A stretch of 64,000 nucleotides of DNA from DUTS01 sp050951605 (GTDB lineage Bacteria; Bacillota; Peptococcia; DRI-13; DTU073). The translations under genes were made by a program, and so were the position numbers. The notes below the pieces were generated by a model. The model saw only the letters and a list, made by a program, of their open reading frames with translations, was not told where the DNA came from and searched no databases. Position 1 is the first letter of the stretch. The number at the start of each line of letters is the position of its first letter. Shown in pieces: positions 26,728 through 35,557 of the stretch. The stretch spans positions 62,001-126,000 of the forward strand of contig JBMNJJ010000009.1 of assembly GCA_050951605.1 (NCBI GenBank). Direction: 5' to 3'.

Positions 26728-26818
26728 TAAAAAACCAGTAAATTTTGGTTACCAAGATGGTTAAAAAAACATAAGATAAAGCAAGTAAGAGAAAATATTA
26801 TTGAGGAGGTATTTAAAA

Positions 26819-26933
26819 ATGGCTGAAGTTAATAATCCCGGTTTGTTATCCTGGACGTGGTGGTTTTGGTATATTCTTTCTGGTGATTTTAATTCTGTTA
26901 CTTTTCCCTGGTTTTTTTGGTGGCTTCTATTAA
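26819..26933 (+). CDS. YjcZ-like tiny hydrophobic protein (frameshifted near 26860)
   Basis: ATG 26819 follows TTGAGGAGGTATTTAAAA. The first frame reads MAEVNNPGLLSWTW. The adjacent frame then gives GIFFLVILILLLFPGFFGGFY and a stop at 26931-26933. The join is like the YjcZ/sporulation-type tiny membrane proteins (about 37-40 residues, Gly-Phe rich), which in Bacillus are spore components. Bases TGGTGG at 26859-26864 are the probable indel. Without correction the first frame ends at 26938. Confidence 0.45.
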
Positions 26934-26937
26934 GTTA

Positions 26938-26975
26938 AAGAGGGGCGCAGCTAAAATGCGCCTCTTAAACTACAT
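26938..26975 (+). terminator. Hairpin after the tiny membrane protein gene
   Basis: AAGAGG with CCTCTT and inner CGCA with TGCG (26938-26966). There is no clear T run, so termination is possible but weak. Confidence 0.4.
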
Positions 26976-27023
26976 AAAGATATCTCTTCTTTTTATTTGA
27001 TAAAAAAGTGGGGAGGGGAAGGG

Positions 27024-27362
27024 ATGAGAGAGGGGCAACAAGATTTTATGGTAAAGCAAGGAACGTTTATTTTAGAAAATTTAGAGCTAATATCTCAGGA
27101 AATTAATAATGTTCATAGTATGTGTGCCCGCTTACGTATATTATTGGATGAGGGAACATCTAAATTAGATTCTGTATTAAATATTGTTAAAGGTGTAAAA
27201 ACAAAAGAAGAGGAAATAATGACTGCGGGGGGAGAACAGGCCGTTCTTCAGCAATTAAATGAAGAGCAAATAGATAATTTATTAGAAATGCTAAAGACAC
27301 CTACTTTTCAGAAGCTTGCTCGGCAATTGTTAACACGTTGGATAAATAGTGAGGAAAAATAA
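27024..27362 (+). CDS. Small helical protein, paralogue of the 25.6 kb protein
   Basis: 112 residues from the ATG at 27024, which has GTGGGGAGGGGAAGGG before it; the frame is open from TTG 26997. Helical throughout. Its C-terminal half (NLLEMLKTPTFQKLARQLLTRWI) matches the C-terminus of the 25604-26215 protein, and the middle part (LRILLDEGTSKLDSVLNIV) is similar to its SFLQIVDIV region. The function is unknown. Confidence 0.5.
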   Translation: MREGQQDFMVKQGTFILENLELISQEINNVHSMCARLRILLDEGTSKLDSVLNIVKGVKTKEEEIMTAGGEQAVLQQLNEEQIDNLLEMLKTPTFQKLARQLLTRWINSEEK

Positions 27363-27392
27363 AAACACCCTACATTGGTAGGGTGTTTTTTT
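27361..27392 (+). terminator. Terminator ending the small-protein cluster
   Basis: AACACCCTAC pairs with GTAGGGTGTT, followed by a T run. Confidence 0.8.
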
Positions 27393-27456
27393 GGAATTAG
27401 CTAATAAAAAATGGTATGATGGTATGATTTTATTGTTTTTTACTTAAAATAAAGGC

Positions 27457-27861
27457 ATGGTGAAAAGATTTGTGATTTATGGACTTTTAGGTTGGACTAT
27501 GGAAATATTATGGACAGGTTTAGGGTCCTTACTTAAGGGAAACTTAATGTTGTCTAGTTTCACTTATTTATGGATGTTTCCTATTTATGGTTTAGCTGTT
27601 TTTTTAGAACCTGTTCATGATTATATAGATAATTTACCTTGGTATGTGCGAGGCGGGATTTGGGTAGTTATTATTTTGTCTTTAGAATATCTTACCGGGT
27701 GGTTACTTATGAGTTTTTTAGGTCGTTGTCCCTGGGATTATAGTGATGTTACTCCTTATCATATTCAGGGTTTGATTCGTTTAGATTATATTCCGGCTTG
27801 GTTTTTGGCAGGTCTTGTTTTTGAAAAAATTCATCGCACTTTAGATAAATTAATACTTTAG
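27457..27861 (+). CDS. CmpB-like putative membrane transport protein
   Basis: 134 residues with about four membrane helices. Matches the plan and motifs (GLLGWTMEILWTGLGS, FPIYGLAVFLEP, LEYLTGWLLM) of the family labelled putative ABC-transporter type IV (CmpB). No ATPase gene is adjacent, so the transporter role is only a family label. It precedes trmB. Confidence 0.6.
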   Translation: MVKRFVIYGLLGWTMEILWTGLGSLLKGNLMLSSFTYLWMFPIYGLAVFLEPVHDYIDNLPWYVRGGIWVVIILSLEYLTGWLLMSFLGRCPWDYSDVTPYHIQGLIRLDYIPAWFLAGLVFEKIHRTLDKLIL

Positions 27862-27927
27862 ACCTTGCCCGGAGGAGAAAAAACCTTTATTATTTTAGTG
27901 AGAGTAAAGACAAAGGAGGTATTTTCC

Positions 27928-28563
27928 ATGCGGGTACGTCGTCAGCCTGGTATTGAGAAAAAGCTTCGGAAAATGCCGGGGCTTGTTTTAGAGGATGCTG
28001 AATTTTTGCGAGGTAAATGGCAGAAATATTTCGGGAATAATAAACCTTTATATGTAGAGCTGGGAATGGGAAAAGGTAATTTTATTACGACAATGGCTCG
28101 TCAACGGCAGGATATTAATTTTATTGGTGTAGAGCGAGTCCCGGAAATTATTCATAAAGCGGGAAAAAAGGAAATAACGGGACTATCTAATTTGTATTTT
28201 CTGCAATTAGATGTAGCTCAGCTTGCCGAATATTTTGCTCCGAGAGAAATTGAAAGAATTTATTTGAATTTTAGTGACCCGTGGCCGAAAAAACGGCATG
28301 AGAAACGGCGTTTAACTAATCCCTTTTTTCTGAAGATATATAAAACACTTTTGAAAAATGGGGGTTCTATTCATTTTAAGACAGACAACATTGATTTTTT
28401 TGAGTATTCCTTAGAACAGTTTGTGGCGGAAAATTTTTCGTTGCAGAAAATATCTTATGACTTACATCATTCCGGTTTTGCGGAAAATGTATTGACAGAA
28501 TATGAGGCTAAATTTATGAAAAAAGGTTATCCTATTTGTCGTTGTGAAGCAATTAAGTATTAA
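27928..28563 (+). CDS. trmB: tRNA (guanine-46-N7)-methyltransferase
   Basis: About 211 residues from ATG 27928, which follows AAAGGAGGTATTTTCC; the longer open frame from 27865 has no ribosome site. Motifs VELGMGKGNFI, GVERVPEI, LDVAQ and NFSDPWPKKRHEKRRL are the TrmB signature. It puts m7G46 into tRNA. Followed directly by a TtcA-type tRNA thiolase gene, so a small tRNA-modification unit. Confidence 0.93.
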   Translation: MRVRRQPGIEKKLRKMPGLVLEDAEFLRGKWQKYFGNNKPLYVELGMGKGNFITTMARQRQDINFIGVERVPEIIHKAGKKEITGLSNLYFLQLDVAQLAEYFAPREIERIYLNFSDPWPKKRHEKRRLTNPFFLKIYKTLLKNGGSIHFKTDNIDFFEYSLEQFVAENFSLQKISYDLHHSGFAENVLTEYEAKFMKKGYPICRCEAIKY

Positions 28564-28594
28564 ATCCGTTTAAAATAGAGCGGGAGAGGGTTTT

Positions 28595-29380
28595 ATGCGT
28601 TTAGCGTTACCGAGGAGTTTAATAAGAACTTTACAAAGAGCTGTAATCGAATTCGATTTATTAGAACAAGGAGATCGAGTGTTAGTTGGGCTTTCGGGGG
28701 GAAAAGATAGCACTTTTCTTTTGTATGCTTTAACCGTATTTATTAAGCATTTACCTTTTTCTGTAGAGATAGCAGCTTTAACAGTAGATTTGGGTTTTAA
28801 AAATAAAGAGCAAATGGAGTGGGATTCTTTAGTAAAGATATGTGATATTTTAAATGTTTCTTATCAGGTACAAAGGGCGGAACTTGCCGAGCTGATATTG
28901 CATCATCCTACTCAAAATCCTTGTGCTCAGTGTGCTTATTTTCGGCGAGCAATTATTCATAATTATGCGCAGGAACATGGGTTTAATAAAGTTGCTTTCG
29001 CTCATCATTATGATGATGCAGTGGAAACCTTTTTAATGAGTATTTTATATTCGGGACAAGTATCGACCTTTTTACCTAAAACTTTTTTAGAGAGAACAGG
29101 AGTTACGGTAATTAGACCTTTGGTTTATATTCGTGAAAAAGAGATTAAAGCGTTTATAAAAAAACTGGGAATAGAACCTCTTCCCAGTCCTTGTGCACTT
29201 GATGGTTATACGAAAAGGGCAGAAATAAAGAAATTAATTAAAGAACTTCAAAAAGTGAATAAAGATGTTTTTGCTCATTTAGCTGCGGCGATGCGAGAGG
29301 GGCGGCGGGGGCAAAGATGGCCCAGGGAATTGACTAAAGAGGAAATTAGGAAAAAGAGTCAACAGTTTTGGTTCACTTAG
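28595..29380 (+). CDS. TtcA-type tRNA 2-thiocytidine biosynthesis ATPase
   Basis: 261 residues. PP-loop GLSGGKDSTF, CxxC at PCAQCAYFRR, catalytic-type AFAHHYDDAVETF and the terminal PSPCALDGYTKR. TtcA proteins bind a [4Fe-4S] cluster and thiolate C32 in tRNA, though some homologues act on other uridines, so the exact site is unsure. It overlaps the end of the convergent cysteine desulfurase-like gene by four bases, which is a likely sulfur-donor neighbour by context. Confidence 0.8.
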   Translation: MRLALPRSLIRTLQRAVIEFDLLEQGDRVLVGLSGGKDSTFLLYALTVFIKHLPFSVEIAALTVDLGFKNKEQMEWDSLVKICDILNVSYQVQRAELAELILHHPTQNPCAQCAYFRRAIIHNYAQEHGFNKVAFAHHYDDAVETFLMSILYSGQVSTFLPKTFLERTGVTVIRPLVYIREKEIKAFIKKLGIEPLPSPCALDGYTKRAEIKKLIKELQKVNKDVFAHLAAAMREGRRGQRWPRELTKEEIRKKSQQFWFT

Positions 29381-30528
29381 TTTTTACAGATTTTTTGTAA
29401 GGCAAAGAGGGCATAATTTATTTCTTCTTTCGAATTAAAGTGACTGAAGCTGAAGCGAACTGTACCTTGAGGATAGGTGCCTAAAGCTTTGTGAGCAGAA
29501 GGTGCACAATGGAGACCACAGCGGGTCATAATTTGGAAATCTTCTGCAAGGAGAGAGGCTATTTTAGCATTGTCTCTATATGGGAAATTTAAAGAGACAA
29601 TGGGGACTCTGTTTTTTGTATCTTCTGAACCGATAATTTTAATATCGGGAATGTTTTTAACATTTTGGAGAAAGAAATCAGTTAAAGCAAGCTCTGTTTT
29701 GCGAATAGTTTTAAGACTTTTTTTCAGGATGTATTTTAAAGCTGCATTTAAACCATAGATGCCAGGAATGTTTAAAGTTCCGGCTTCAAATTTATCAGGG
29801 AGATATTCAGGTTGAATTTCTTGTTCAGAAAAACTGCCTGTACCTCCTTCAATTAGAGGGGGAAGAGTTTGGGCAAGTTGGTCATTGATGATAAAACCTC
29901 CTATGCCCATAGGCCCTAAGAGTCCTTTATGACCGGTGAAAGCAAGGGCAGAAGCTCCTAACTCAGTAAAATTTAAATCTAGAAAACCCGCTGTTTGAGC
30001 ACTGTCTATAATCAAAAAAATATTTTTTTCTTGACAAAGGCGACCAATTTCTTGGAGAGGAAGGATTGTTCCACAGACATTAGAAGCATGAGTTATAATG
30101 ATGGCTTTAGTCTTAGTTTGGAGTCGTTTTTCAACAGTATTTATATCTATAGAACCTTTTTTAGAGCAAGGAATTTGCTCAATAAGAATACCTTTTTTTC
30201 GTAAAGAATTAAGAGGTCTCATTACGGCATTATGTTCGAGGGCAGAAACAAGGACATGGTCCCCCGGCTGGAGAAGTCCTTTAATAATAATATTTAAACT
30301 TTCCGTAATATTTTTTGTAAAAACAATATTGTTAGGATAAGGATAATGAAAAAGGGTGCCCAGAAGTTCTCTTGTTTCCATTACAGTATTAGCGGCAGAA
30401 AAAGAACTATCATATAATCCTCTGTTAATATTTGTACCAATATTCACAAGAAAATGATGTATTTGTTCGGATACTTCCGGAGGTTTAGGAAAAGAAGTAG
30501 CTGCATTATCAAAATAGATACTATTCAT
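29377..30528 (-). CDS. Class V aminotransferase, cysteine-desulfurase family
   Basis: 383 residues, PLP enzyme. The lysine motif FTGHKGLLGPMGIGG and the C-terminal cysteine motif TRCGLHCAP are present; the latter is the TIGR01977-type (EF2568-like) form. These proteins accompany selenium-dependent molybdenum hydroxylase or selenium genes in several Firmicutes, and the divergent neighbour YedE/DUF3343 unit fits that. Sulfur or selenium from cysteine or selenocysteine is the expected chemistry. It may supply the TtcA-type enzyme next to it. Confidence 0.82.
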   Translation of the reverse strand: MNSIYFDNAATSFPKPPEVSEQIHHFLVNIGTNINRGLYDSSFSAANTVMETRELLGTLFHYPYPNNIVFTKNITESLNIIIKGLLQPGDHVLVSALEHNAVMRPLNSLRKKGILIEQIPCSKKGSIDINTVEKRLQTKTKAIIITHASNVCGTILPLQEIGRLCQEKNIFLIIDSAQTAGFLDLNFTELGASALAFTGHKGLLGPMGIGGFIINDQLAQTLPPLIEGGTGSFSEQEIQPEYLPDKFEAGTLNIPGIYGLNAALKYILKKSLKTIRKTELALTDFFLQNVKNIPDIKIIGSEDTKNRVPIVSLNFPYRDNAKIASLLAEDFQIMTRCGLHCAPSAHKALGTYPQGTVRFSFSHFNSKEEINYALFALQKICKN

Positions 30529-30652
30529 TTAATGATCACGTCCTTTACATTGTTATTACTATTATATGCTTTTTTCCGTAAGTTGACATGTTAAAAGCAT
30601 GATGGAGTTTTGAGGATGTGTATGGAAAAGGTGAAAGAGAGGAGAGGATAAG

Positions 30653-31759
30653 GTGAAGGAGAGATTTTTTGATAGTAAAAGAGGGATTGTCTTTACCGGA
30701 GCTGTGATAGGAATTTTAGCAGTTATATTAATGCAACTTGAAGACCTCTTGCAAACTGAATTTTGTATTGCTTGTTTTATGGATGACCTGGCTGGAGTTT
30801 TAGGTTTATATAAAGTTACTGCTGCTCAATATTTCCAATTGGAAATAATCGGGGTAGTTTTGGGTGCATTTTTAATGGCTTTTTATCGTCGCGAATTTAG
30901 TACTCGGGAAGGTTCATCGCCTTTGATTCGTTTTGTACTGGGTTTTTTGGTGATGGTTGGTATCCTTATGTTTTTGGGGTGCCCTTTACGAATGACTTTA
31001 AGATTAGGCGAGGGCGACCTTAATGCTCTTTGGGGACTGGCAGGTTTGGTTACAGGAATTGTTATAGGGATTTTCTTTTTAAAGAGAGGTTTTGGCTTAA
31101 AGAGAAATTATTGTTTGCCAAAGTTCAAAGGGCCGTTATATTTTTTAGTAATGATTAGTTTATTAATTTTATTTTTGCTCCGTCCGTTGATTTTTTATTT
31201 TAGTAAGCTTGGGTTTGATTTTATTCAACCTGTAATTTGGTTTTCTTTTCTGGTAGGAATAGTGATTGGGATTCTTGCTCAAAGGACTAGACTTTGCCTA
31301 GTTGGTGGGTTTCGTAATTTGTTTCTGTGTAAGGATACATATCTTTTTTTAGGTTTTCTTTCTATTCTTGTGTTCACTACATTTGCTAATATTAATGCCG
31401 GTACATATAAATTAGGTTTTAGGGGTCAGCCGTTAGCTCATACAGCTAGTTTATGGAACTTTTTAGCGATGGTCTTAATAGGGTGGAGTTCGCTTTTTTT
31501 AGGAGGATGTCCTTTAAGGCAATTGGTTCTTTTGGGTGAAGGGAAGATTGATGCTTTAGTTACTTTTTTGGGGATGTTAGCGGGTGCAGTTTTTGCTCAT
31601 TATTTTAAGGTTGCTTCTAGTGTGATAGGTCCTACTTTTAGTGGCAAAATCGCGGTAACAATTAGTTTAGTCATTCTCTTTTTTATTGCATATTCTAATA
31701 CAGAGGATTTAAAGTTAAAAAGAAAGGGGAAAGAAAGCAAATTTGACTATTTAAGGTGA
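30653..31759 (+). CDS. YedE-type putative selenium transporter
   Basis: 368 residues with about nine to ten membrane helices. Two repeats of the YeeE/YedE type, each with a buried cysteine (FLGCPLRMTLRLGEGDLNA and FLGGCPLRQLVLLGEGKID). GTG start with GAGAGGAGAGGATAAG. YeeE relatives carry sulfur compounds; the YedE branch is associated with selenium traits. It is followed by the DUF3343 gene with 11 bases between. Divergent from the cysteine-desulfurase-like gene. Confidence 0.82.
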   Translation: MKERFFDSKRGIVFTGAVIGILAVILMQLEDLLQTEFCIACFMDDLAGVLGLYKVTAAQYFQLEIIGVVLGAFLMAFYRREFSTREGSSPLIRFVLGFLVMVGILMFLGCPLRMTLRLGEGDLNALWGLAGLVTGIVIGIFFLKRGFGLKRNYCLPKFKGPLYFLVMISLLILFLLRPLIFYFSKLGFDFIQPVIWFSFLVGIVIGILAQRTRLCLVGGFRNLFLCKDTYLFLGFLSILVFTTFANINAGTYKLGFRGQPLAHTASLWNFLAMVLIGWSSLFLGGCPLRQLVLLGEGKIDALVTFLGMLAGAVFAHYFKVASSVIGPTFSGKIAVTISLVILFFIAYSNTEDLKLKRKGKESKFDYLR

Positions 31760-31770
31760 GGCGATAAATT

Positions 31771-32013
31771 ATGGAGTATCTGGTACTTTTTTTTACTCAA
31801 TCCGGAGCGATTAAGTATCAACGTTTTCTCTCTGCACAGCGCATTCATTGTAAATTACAGCCGATACCTAGAAAATTAAGTTCAAGTTGTGGTATTGCGG
31901 CTAGCTTCCGTTATCCGGGTGATTTAAAGATGTTGATTAATGAGGATGTAAATAAGATTTATCAAGTTGATCAAGAAAATTATATTTTGCGATATCCAGT
32001 AGAGGAAAAGTAA
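31771..32013 (+). CDS. DUF3343 protein, selenium-trait partner
   Basis: 80 residues. Pattern YLVLFFTQSGAIKYQRFLS at the start and IPRKLSSSCGIAASFRY with one conserved cysteine in the middle; this is the DUF3343 family that goes with YedE and SirA/TusA-like proteins. Proposed to handle activated selenium or sulfur. Co-transcribed with the YedE-like gene. Confidence 0.75.
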   Translation: MEYLVLFFTQSGAIKYQRFLSAQRIHCKLQPIPRKLSSSCGIAASFRYPGDLKMLINEDVNKIYQVDQENYILRYPVEEK

Positions 32014-32015
32014 AA

Positions 32016-32051
32016 ACGAGACCGTTGGGTAACAACGGTCTCGTCTCTTTA
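32016..32051 (+). terminator. Terminator after the selenium-type unit
   Basis: ACGAGACCGTTG (32016-32027) pairs perfectly with CAACGGTCTCGT (32033-32044), followed by a T-rich stretch. Confidence 0.8.
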
Positions 32052-32075
32052 TTTTCTTTATAAATCCGGAGGTGT

Positions 32076-32426
32076 TTAGCAATAGAGGATAACAGCCATT
32101 ACTTCCAGAGGTTCGGTTCCAATATTTTCGATGGAATGAGTTTCCCCTCCACCGGTTAAGGTAGCGTCACCAGCAGAAACATCATAAGTTTTACCATTGT
32201 CATCTACACGACCTTTACCTTTAATCACATAGAATATTTCTTCATCATTTTCGTGGGGATGGAGTCCTATGGAGCATCCGGGATTTAAAGTTAGTTTGGC
32301 GATTAGCCTGGCCGCTTTTCCGTGCAGTTCATCTTTTTTAAAAAGATGGGTTACTTTAACACATCCTTTTCCGTCTCGCATTTGTTCCCTAATTTCTTTA
32401 ATCATATCTTCGTTTCTTCTAATCAT
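32076..32426 (-). CDS. Cupin-domain protein
   Basis: 116 residues, one cupin barrel. Cupin motif 1 is visible as GLHPHENDEEIFYVIKGKG and motif 2 as GGETHSIENIG. The metal ligands (two His, Glu, His) are present. Such single-domain cupins bind metals and various small molecules or form regulatory folds; substrate unknown. It reads away from the catabolic operon and is not clearly tied to it. AGGGGGCAGGG precedes the ATG. Confidence 0.78.
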   Translation of the reverse strand: MIRRNEDMIKEIREQMRDGKGCVKVTHLFKKDELHGKAARLIAKLTLNPGCSIGLHPHENDEEIFYVIKGKGRVDDNGKTYDVSAGDATLTGGGETHSIENIGTEPLEVMAVILYC

Positions 32427-32685
32427 TACCCTGCCCCCTTGTGTAATATATTTGATTTTATGAATTTATTATATAGGTCAAAAGAAGCCCTTAACAAGGG
32501 AAATCATGTGGAAAAATCATTTTCTACCGAGTGTTGGATGTCCGGGTAAACAGAAGGAGCTTGGCTGAAAAAGCGAAAGCGGGTGGCAGATATTGTTTGT
32601 GTGATCTACAAAGGGAAAAAGTTTTAGTAAGGTTTTTATAAGTAGAAAAAGGATTTCAACATAAACCTGTCAATATTAATTAAAG
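32427..32685. other. Intergenic stretch upstream of the PTS catabolic operon
   Basis: About 260 bases between the leftward cupin gene and the sigma-54 promoter. A 36-codon open frame (32530-32640) has no ribosome site or recognisable product and is not called. An activator-binding region for the LevR-like protein would be expected here, but no clear inverted repeat stands out. Confidence 0.4.
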
Positions 32686-32702
32686 TTGGCATATAAATTG
32701 CA
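32686..32702 (+). promoter_or_regulatory. Sigma-54 (-24/-12) promoter
   Basis: TTGGCAT-ATAAA-TTGCA: GG at 32688-32689 and GC at 32700-32701, separated by ten bases, the obligatory sigma-54 spacing, and matching the TGGCAy-N5-TTGCa consensus. It is 63 bases before the PHP gene, start near 32713. The only sigma-54 activator in the window is the LevR-like protein at 45.2 kb, which is therefore the likely regulator. Confidence 0.75.
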
Positions 32703-32764
32703 ACTATACTTTTGGCGGAAAGGGATAAGAAAATGGAAGCAGATTAATGGAGGTAAGATAAAAC

Positions 32765-33652
32765 ATGGCGGTTGATTTACATGTGCATACTACAGCGAGC
32801 AGTGACGGTGATTATACTCCTCGCGAGATAGTAGAAATGGCTATTAAGAAAAAGCTGCGGGCGGTGGCAATTACAGACCATGACTCTGTAGCTGGACTAG
32901 AGGAAGGTCTTTACTGGGGGAATAAGCTTGGGTTGGAAGTAATTCCCGGATGTGAATTTTATGCACAACATCAGGGAAAATGGCTTCATGTCTTAGGATA
33001 TTTTATAGATTATAATAGTTTAGAAATAAAAAAATTCAGTAGAAAGATAGCGGAAGAAAGAAAAAGGACTACAAAAAAACAAATTGAGATATTAAGACAA
33101 GCCGGTTTCTTTATAGAGGAAGAAAAAGTTTATGCAGAAAATCCTATGCCCATGTTTCATACTTTTGTTAATGTTATTTTTGCTGATCCAAGGAATAAGC
33201 AAAATCCCCTTCTTAAGAAATATCACCGAGTTGATAAAGCTGTGGTCAGGTTCTGTATGGATTGGATGATACCTGGGAAACCTTTAAATGCCCCACAATA
33301 TACCCCACAAGCTAAGGATATTTTTCAATTAATAAAAAGGATAGGGGGTATCCCGGTTTTAGCACATCCGGCAGCAACATTAAGTGAAGAGGATGACTAT
33401 GTTATTGATAACTTAATAAATTGTGGTTTAGCAGGTTTAGAGGTTTATACGAGTTGGCATAATGAAGAGAACGAGAAACATTATGAACAGTATTTAAGCA
33501 AACGGGAACTTATGCTTACTGCCGGTAGTGATTTTCACGGTAGTTTGAAGCCATATGCTAAACTGGGCGAAATAAAAAATAATACCTATAACCTTGTGGA
33601 AAAATTAAAAACATCGGTTTTAACCATAGATAGGCATTGTTCTTGCATGTAA
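32765..33652 (+). CDS. PHP-domain phosphoesterase
   Basis: 295 residues. N-terminal DLHVHTTASSDGDYTP, AITDHDSV, GCEFYA, LAHPAAT and GSDFHG give the four PHP metal motifs, so a phosphoesterase or nuclease (RNase AM-like) activity is expected. First gene behind the sigma-54 promoter, ahead of ptsI. In this context it may hydrolyse a sugar phosphate. The ATG follows ATTAATGGAGGTAAG. Confidence 0.75.
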   Translation: MAVDLHVHTTASSDGDYTPREIVEMAIKKKLRAVAITDHDSVAGLEEGLYWGNKLGLEVIPGCEFYAQHQGKWLHVLGYFIDYNSLEIKKFSRKIAEERKRTTKKQIEILRQAGFFIEEEKVYAENPMPMFHTFVNVIFADPRNKQNPLLKKYHRVDKAVVRFCMDWMIPGKPLNAPQYTPQAKDIFQLIKRIGGIPVLAHPAATLSEEDDYVIDNLINCGLAGLEVYTSWHNEENEKHYEQYLSKRELMLTAGSDFHGSLKPYAKLGEIKNNTYNLVEKLKTSVLTIDRHCSCM

Positions 33653-33736
33653 TATATAACGGAAACATGAAATGCAGAAACAAGTACTAATTTATATTTA
33701 AAACATGTAGAGCAGTTGAAACAGGGAGGAAAGATT

Positions 33737-35464
33737 ATGTTAAAAGGAATTGCGGCATCTCCCGGGATTGAGTTCGGGAAAGCGTATGTAGTAAAAGAAC
33801 AGGAAGTCACTATTAATACGAATGTAATAGCGACGGAAAATGTAGTAGGGGAGATCAAACGGTTCAATGAAGCGGTAGAAACATCTCGTGCCCAACTGCA
33901 AAGAATCAAAGAGAAAGCAGAGAAAGAGTTAGGGGCAGAAAAGGCAGAGATTTTTGCTGCTCATTTAATGGTTTTAGAAGATGAGGTTTTTCTTGATGAG
34001 GTTAGGGAAAAAATCAAAAAGGAATGTTTAACGGCAGAAAATGCTCTTACTCAAGTGGCTCAAAAATATATAGCTATGTTTGGCGAAATGGAGGACGAAT
34101 ATTTAAGAGAAAGAGCGGCTGATATTAAAGATATTACTGAACGTTTGGTGAAAAACATTCTCGGTATAGAAATGCGGTCTTTGGCAGACATAGATGAAGA
34201 AGTGATAATTTTGGCTAAAGACCTTACCCCTTCTGATACTGCACAGATGAACAAACAGATGGTAAAAGCCTTTGCTACGAACATGGGCGGGCGGACTTCT
34301 CATACGGCAATTATGGCAAGGTCTTTAGAAATTCCGGCTGTAGTTGGACTTGTAGATGTAACAGAAAAGGTTAAAGATGGGGACTTGGTCATTATTGATG
34401 GCAATAAGGGGGTTGTTTTATTTAATCCTGATGAAGTGACCCTTAATGAATATAAACAGTTACAGGAAGAATATAGACAATTTGTTAATGAACTTAAGGA
34501 ATTAAAAGACAAGCCTTGTGTAACAAAAGATGGTCAGCGTCGTGTGGAACTTGCGGCCAATATTGGTACCCCTAAAGATTGTGCGGGAGCTTTGAATAAC
34601 GGAGCGGAAGGAATTGGTCTTTATCGGACAGAGTTCTTATATATGGACCGTTCTGAACTTCCTACGGAGGACGAGCAGTTTGAAGCTTATAAAGAAGTGG
34701 CTGAAGCAATGGCTCCGCGTCCTGTAATCATTCGGACATTGGATATCGGTGGCGATAAAAAACTTCCTTATTTAGAGATGCCACAAGAGTTAAATCCTTT
34801 CTTAGGGTGGAGAGCGATTAGATTATGCTTAGATCGTCAAGACATTTTAAAGACACAGTTAAAGGCTATCCTAAGGGCTAGTCATTATGGAAAATTACGG
34901 ATTATGTATCCGATGATTTCTAATGTGGAAGAAGTACGAAAGGCTAATGCAGTGTTGCAGGAAGCTAGGGAAGAATTGGACAAAGAGGGTGTACCATATG
35001 ACCAAAAACTAGAGGTAGGGATTATGGTTGAAATTCCTTCTGCGGCTGTAATTGCTGATATTTTAGCCAAGGAAGTAGATTTTTTCAGTATCGGTACAAA
35101 TGATTTGATTCAATATACGATTGCTGTTGACCGCATGAATGAACATATCTCTCATTTATATGAACCACTTCATCCGGCAGTATTAAGGTTAATAAAAAAT
35201 GTTATTGATGCTTCACATCGTGCCGGGAAATGGACGGGTATGTGTGGAGAAATGGCCGGAGATATAGTGACAGCCCCGATTTTATTAGGGCTTGGCTTGG
35301 ATGAGTTTTCGATGAGTGCGGTTTCTATACCCAGAGTTAAGAAAGTTCTTCGTTCTTTAACTTTTGCCGAAGCACAAAGTGTGGCTGAAAAAGCTCTTGA
35401 CATGGAAAGACCTAAAGAAATTAGAGAGTTTGTTAATGCTTTTATCTCTAAGGTTAATAGTTAA
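33737..35464 (+). CDS. ptsI: PTS enzyme I
   Basis: About 575 residues from ATG 33737, after GGGAGGAAAG. The phospho-accepting histidine is His189 in GGRTSHTAIMA. PEP-binding motifs follow (GIGLYRTEFLYMDR, GIMVEIPSAAV, FFSIGTNDL) and the CGEMAGD near the end carries the catalytic cysteine. It transfers phosphate from PEP to HPr. As a copy placed in a catabolic operon with its own HPr and EII genes, it may be a dedicated enzyme I. No other ptsI is visible. Confidence 0.95.
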   Translation: MLKGIAASPGIEFGKAYVVKEQEVTINTNVIATENVVGEIKRFNEAVETSRAQLQRIKEKAEKELGAEKAEIFAAHLMVLEDEVFLDEVREKIKKECLTAENALTQVAQKYIAMFGEMEDEYLRERAADIKDITERLVKNILGIEMRSLADIDEEVIILAKDLTPSDTAQMNKQMVKAFATNMGGRTSHTAIMARSLEIPAVVGLVDVTEKVKDGDLVIIDGNKGVVLFNPDEVTLNEYKQLQEEYRQFVNELKELKDKPCVTKDGQRRVELAANIGTPKDCAGALNNGAEGIGLYRTEFLYMDRSELPTEDEQFEAYKEVAEAMAPRPVIIRTLDIGGDKKLPYLEMPQELNPFLGWRAIRLCLDRQDILKTQLKAILRASHYGKLRIMYPMISNVEEVRKANAVLQEAREELDKEGVPYDQKLEVGIMVEIPSAAVIADILAKEVDFFSIGTNDLIQYTIAVDRMNEHISHLYEPLHPAVLRLIKNVIDASHRAGKWTGMCGEMAGDIVTAPILLGLGLDEFSMSAVSIPRVKKVLRSLTFAEAQSVAEKALDMERPKEIREFVNAFISKVNS

Positions 35465-35557
35465 TTTATAAATTTGTACTCATATTAATGAAAGGAAGTG
35501 AGGACACAGGGTTAGTAATGAAGTTGTTATGGCAAACGTTTTAGAAAGGGGGGAGAA

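Noticed and set aside
32530..32640. 36-codon open frame upstream of the PHP gene
   Set aside because: No ribosome site, no recognisable product, and it lies in the expected control region.
35530..35550. ATGGCAAACGTTTTAG before gatA as a sigma-54 site
   Set aside because: GG followed by AG instead of GC at the needed distance.
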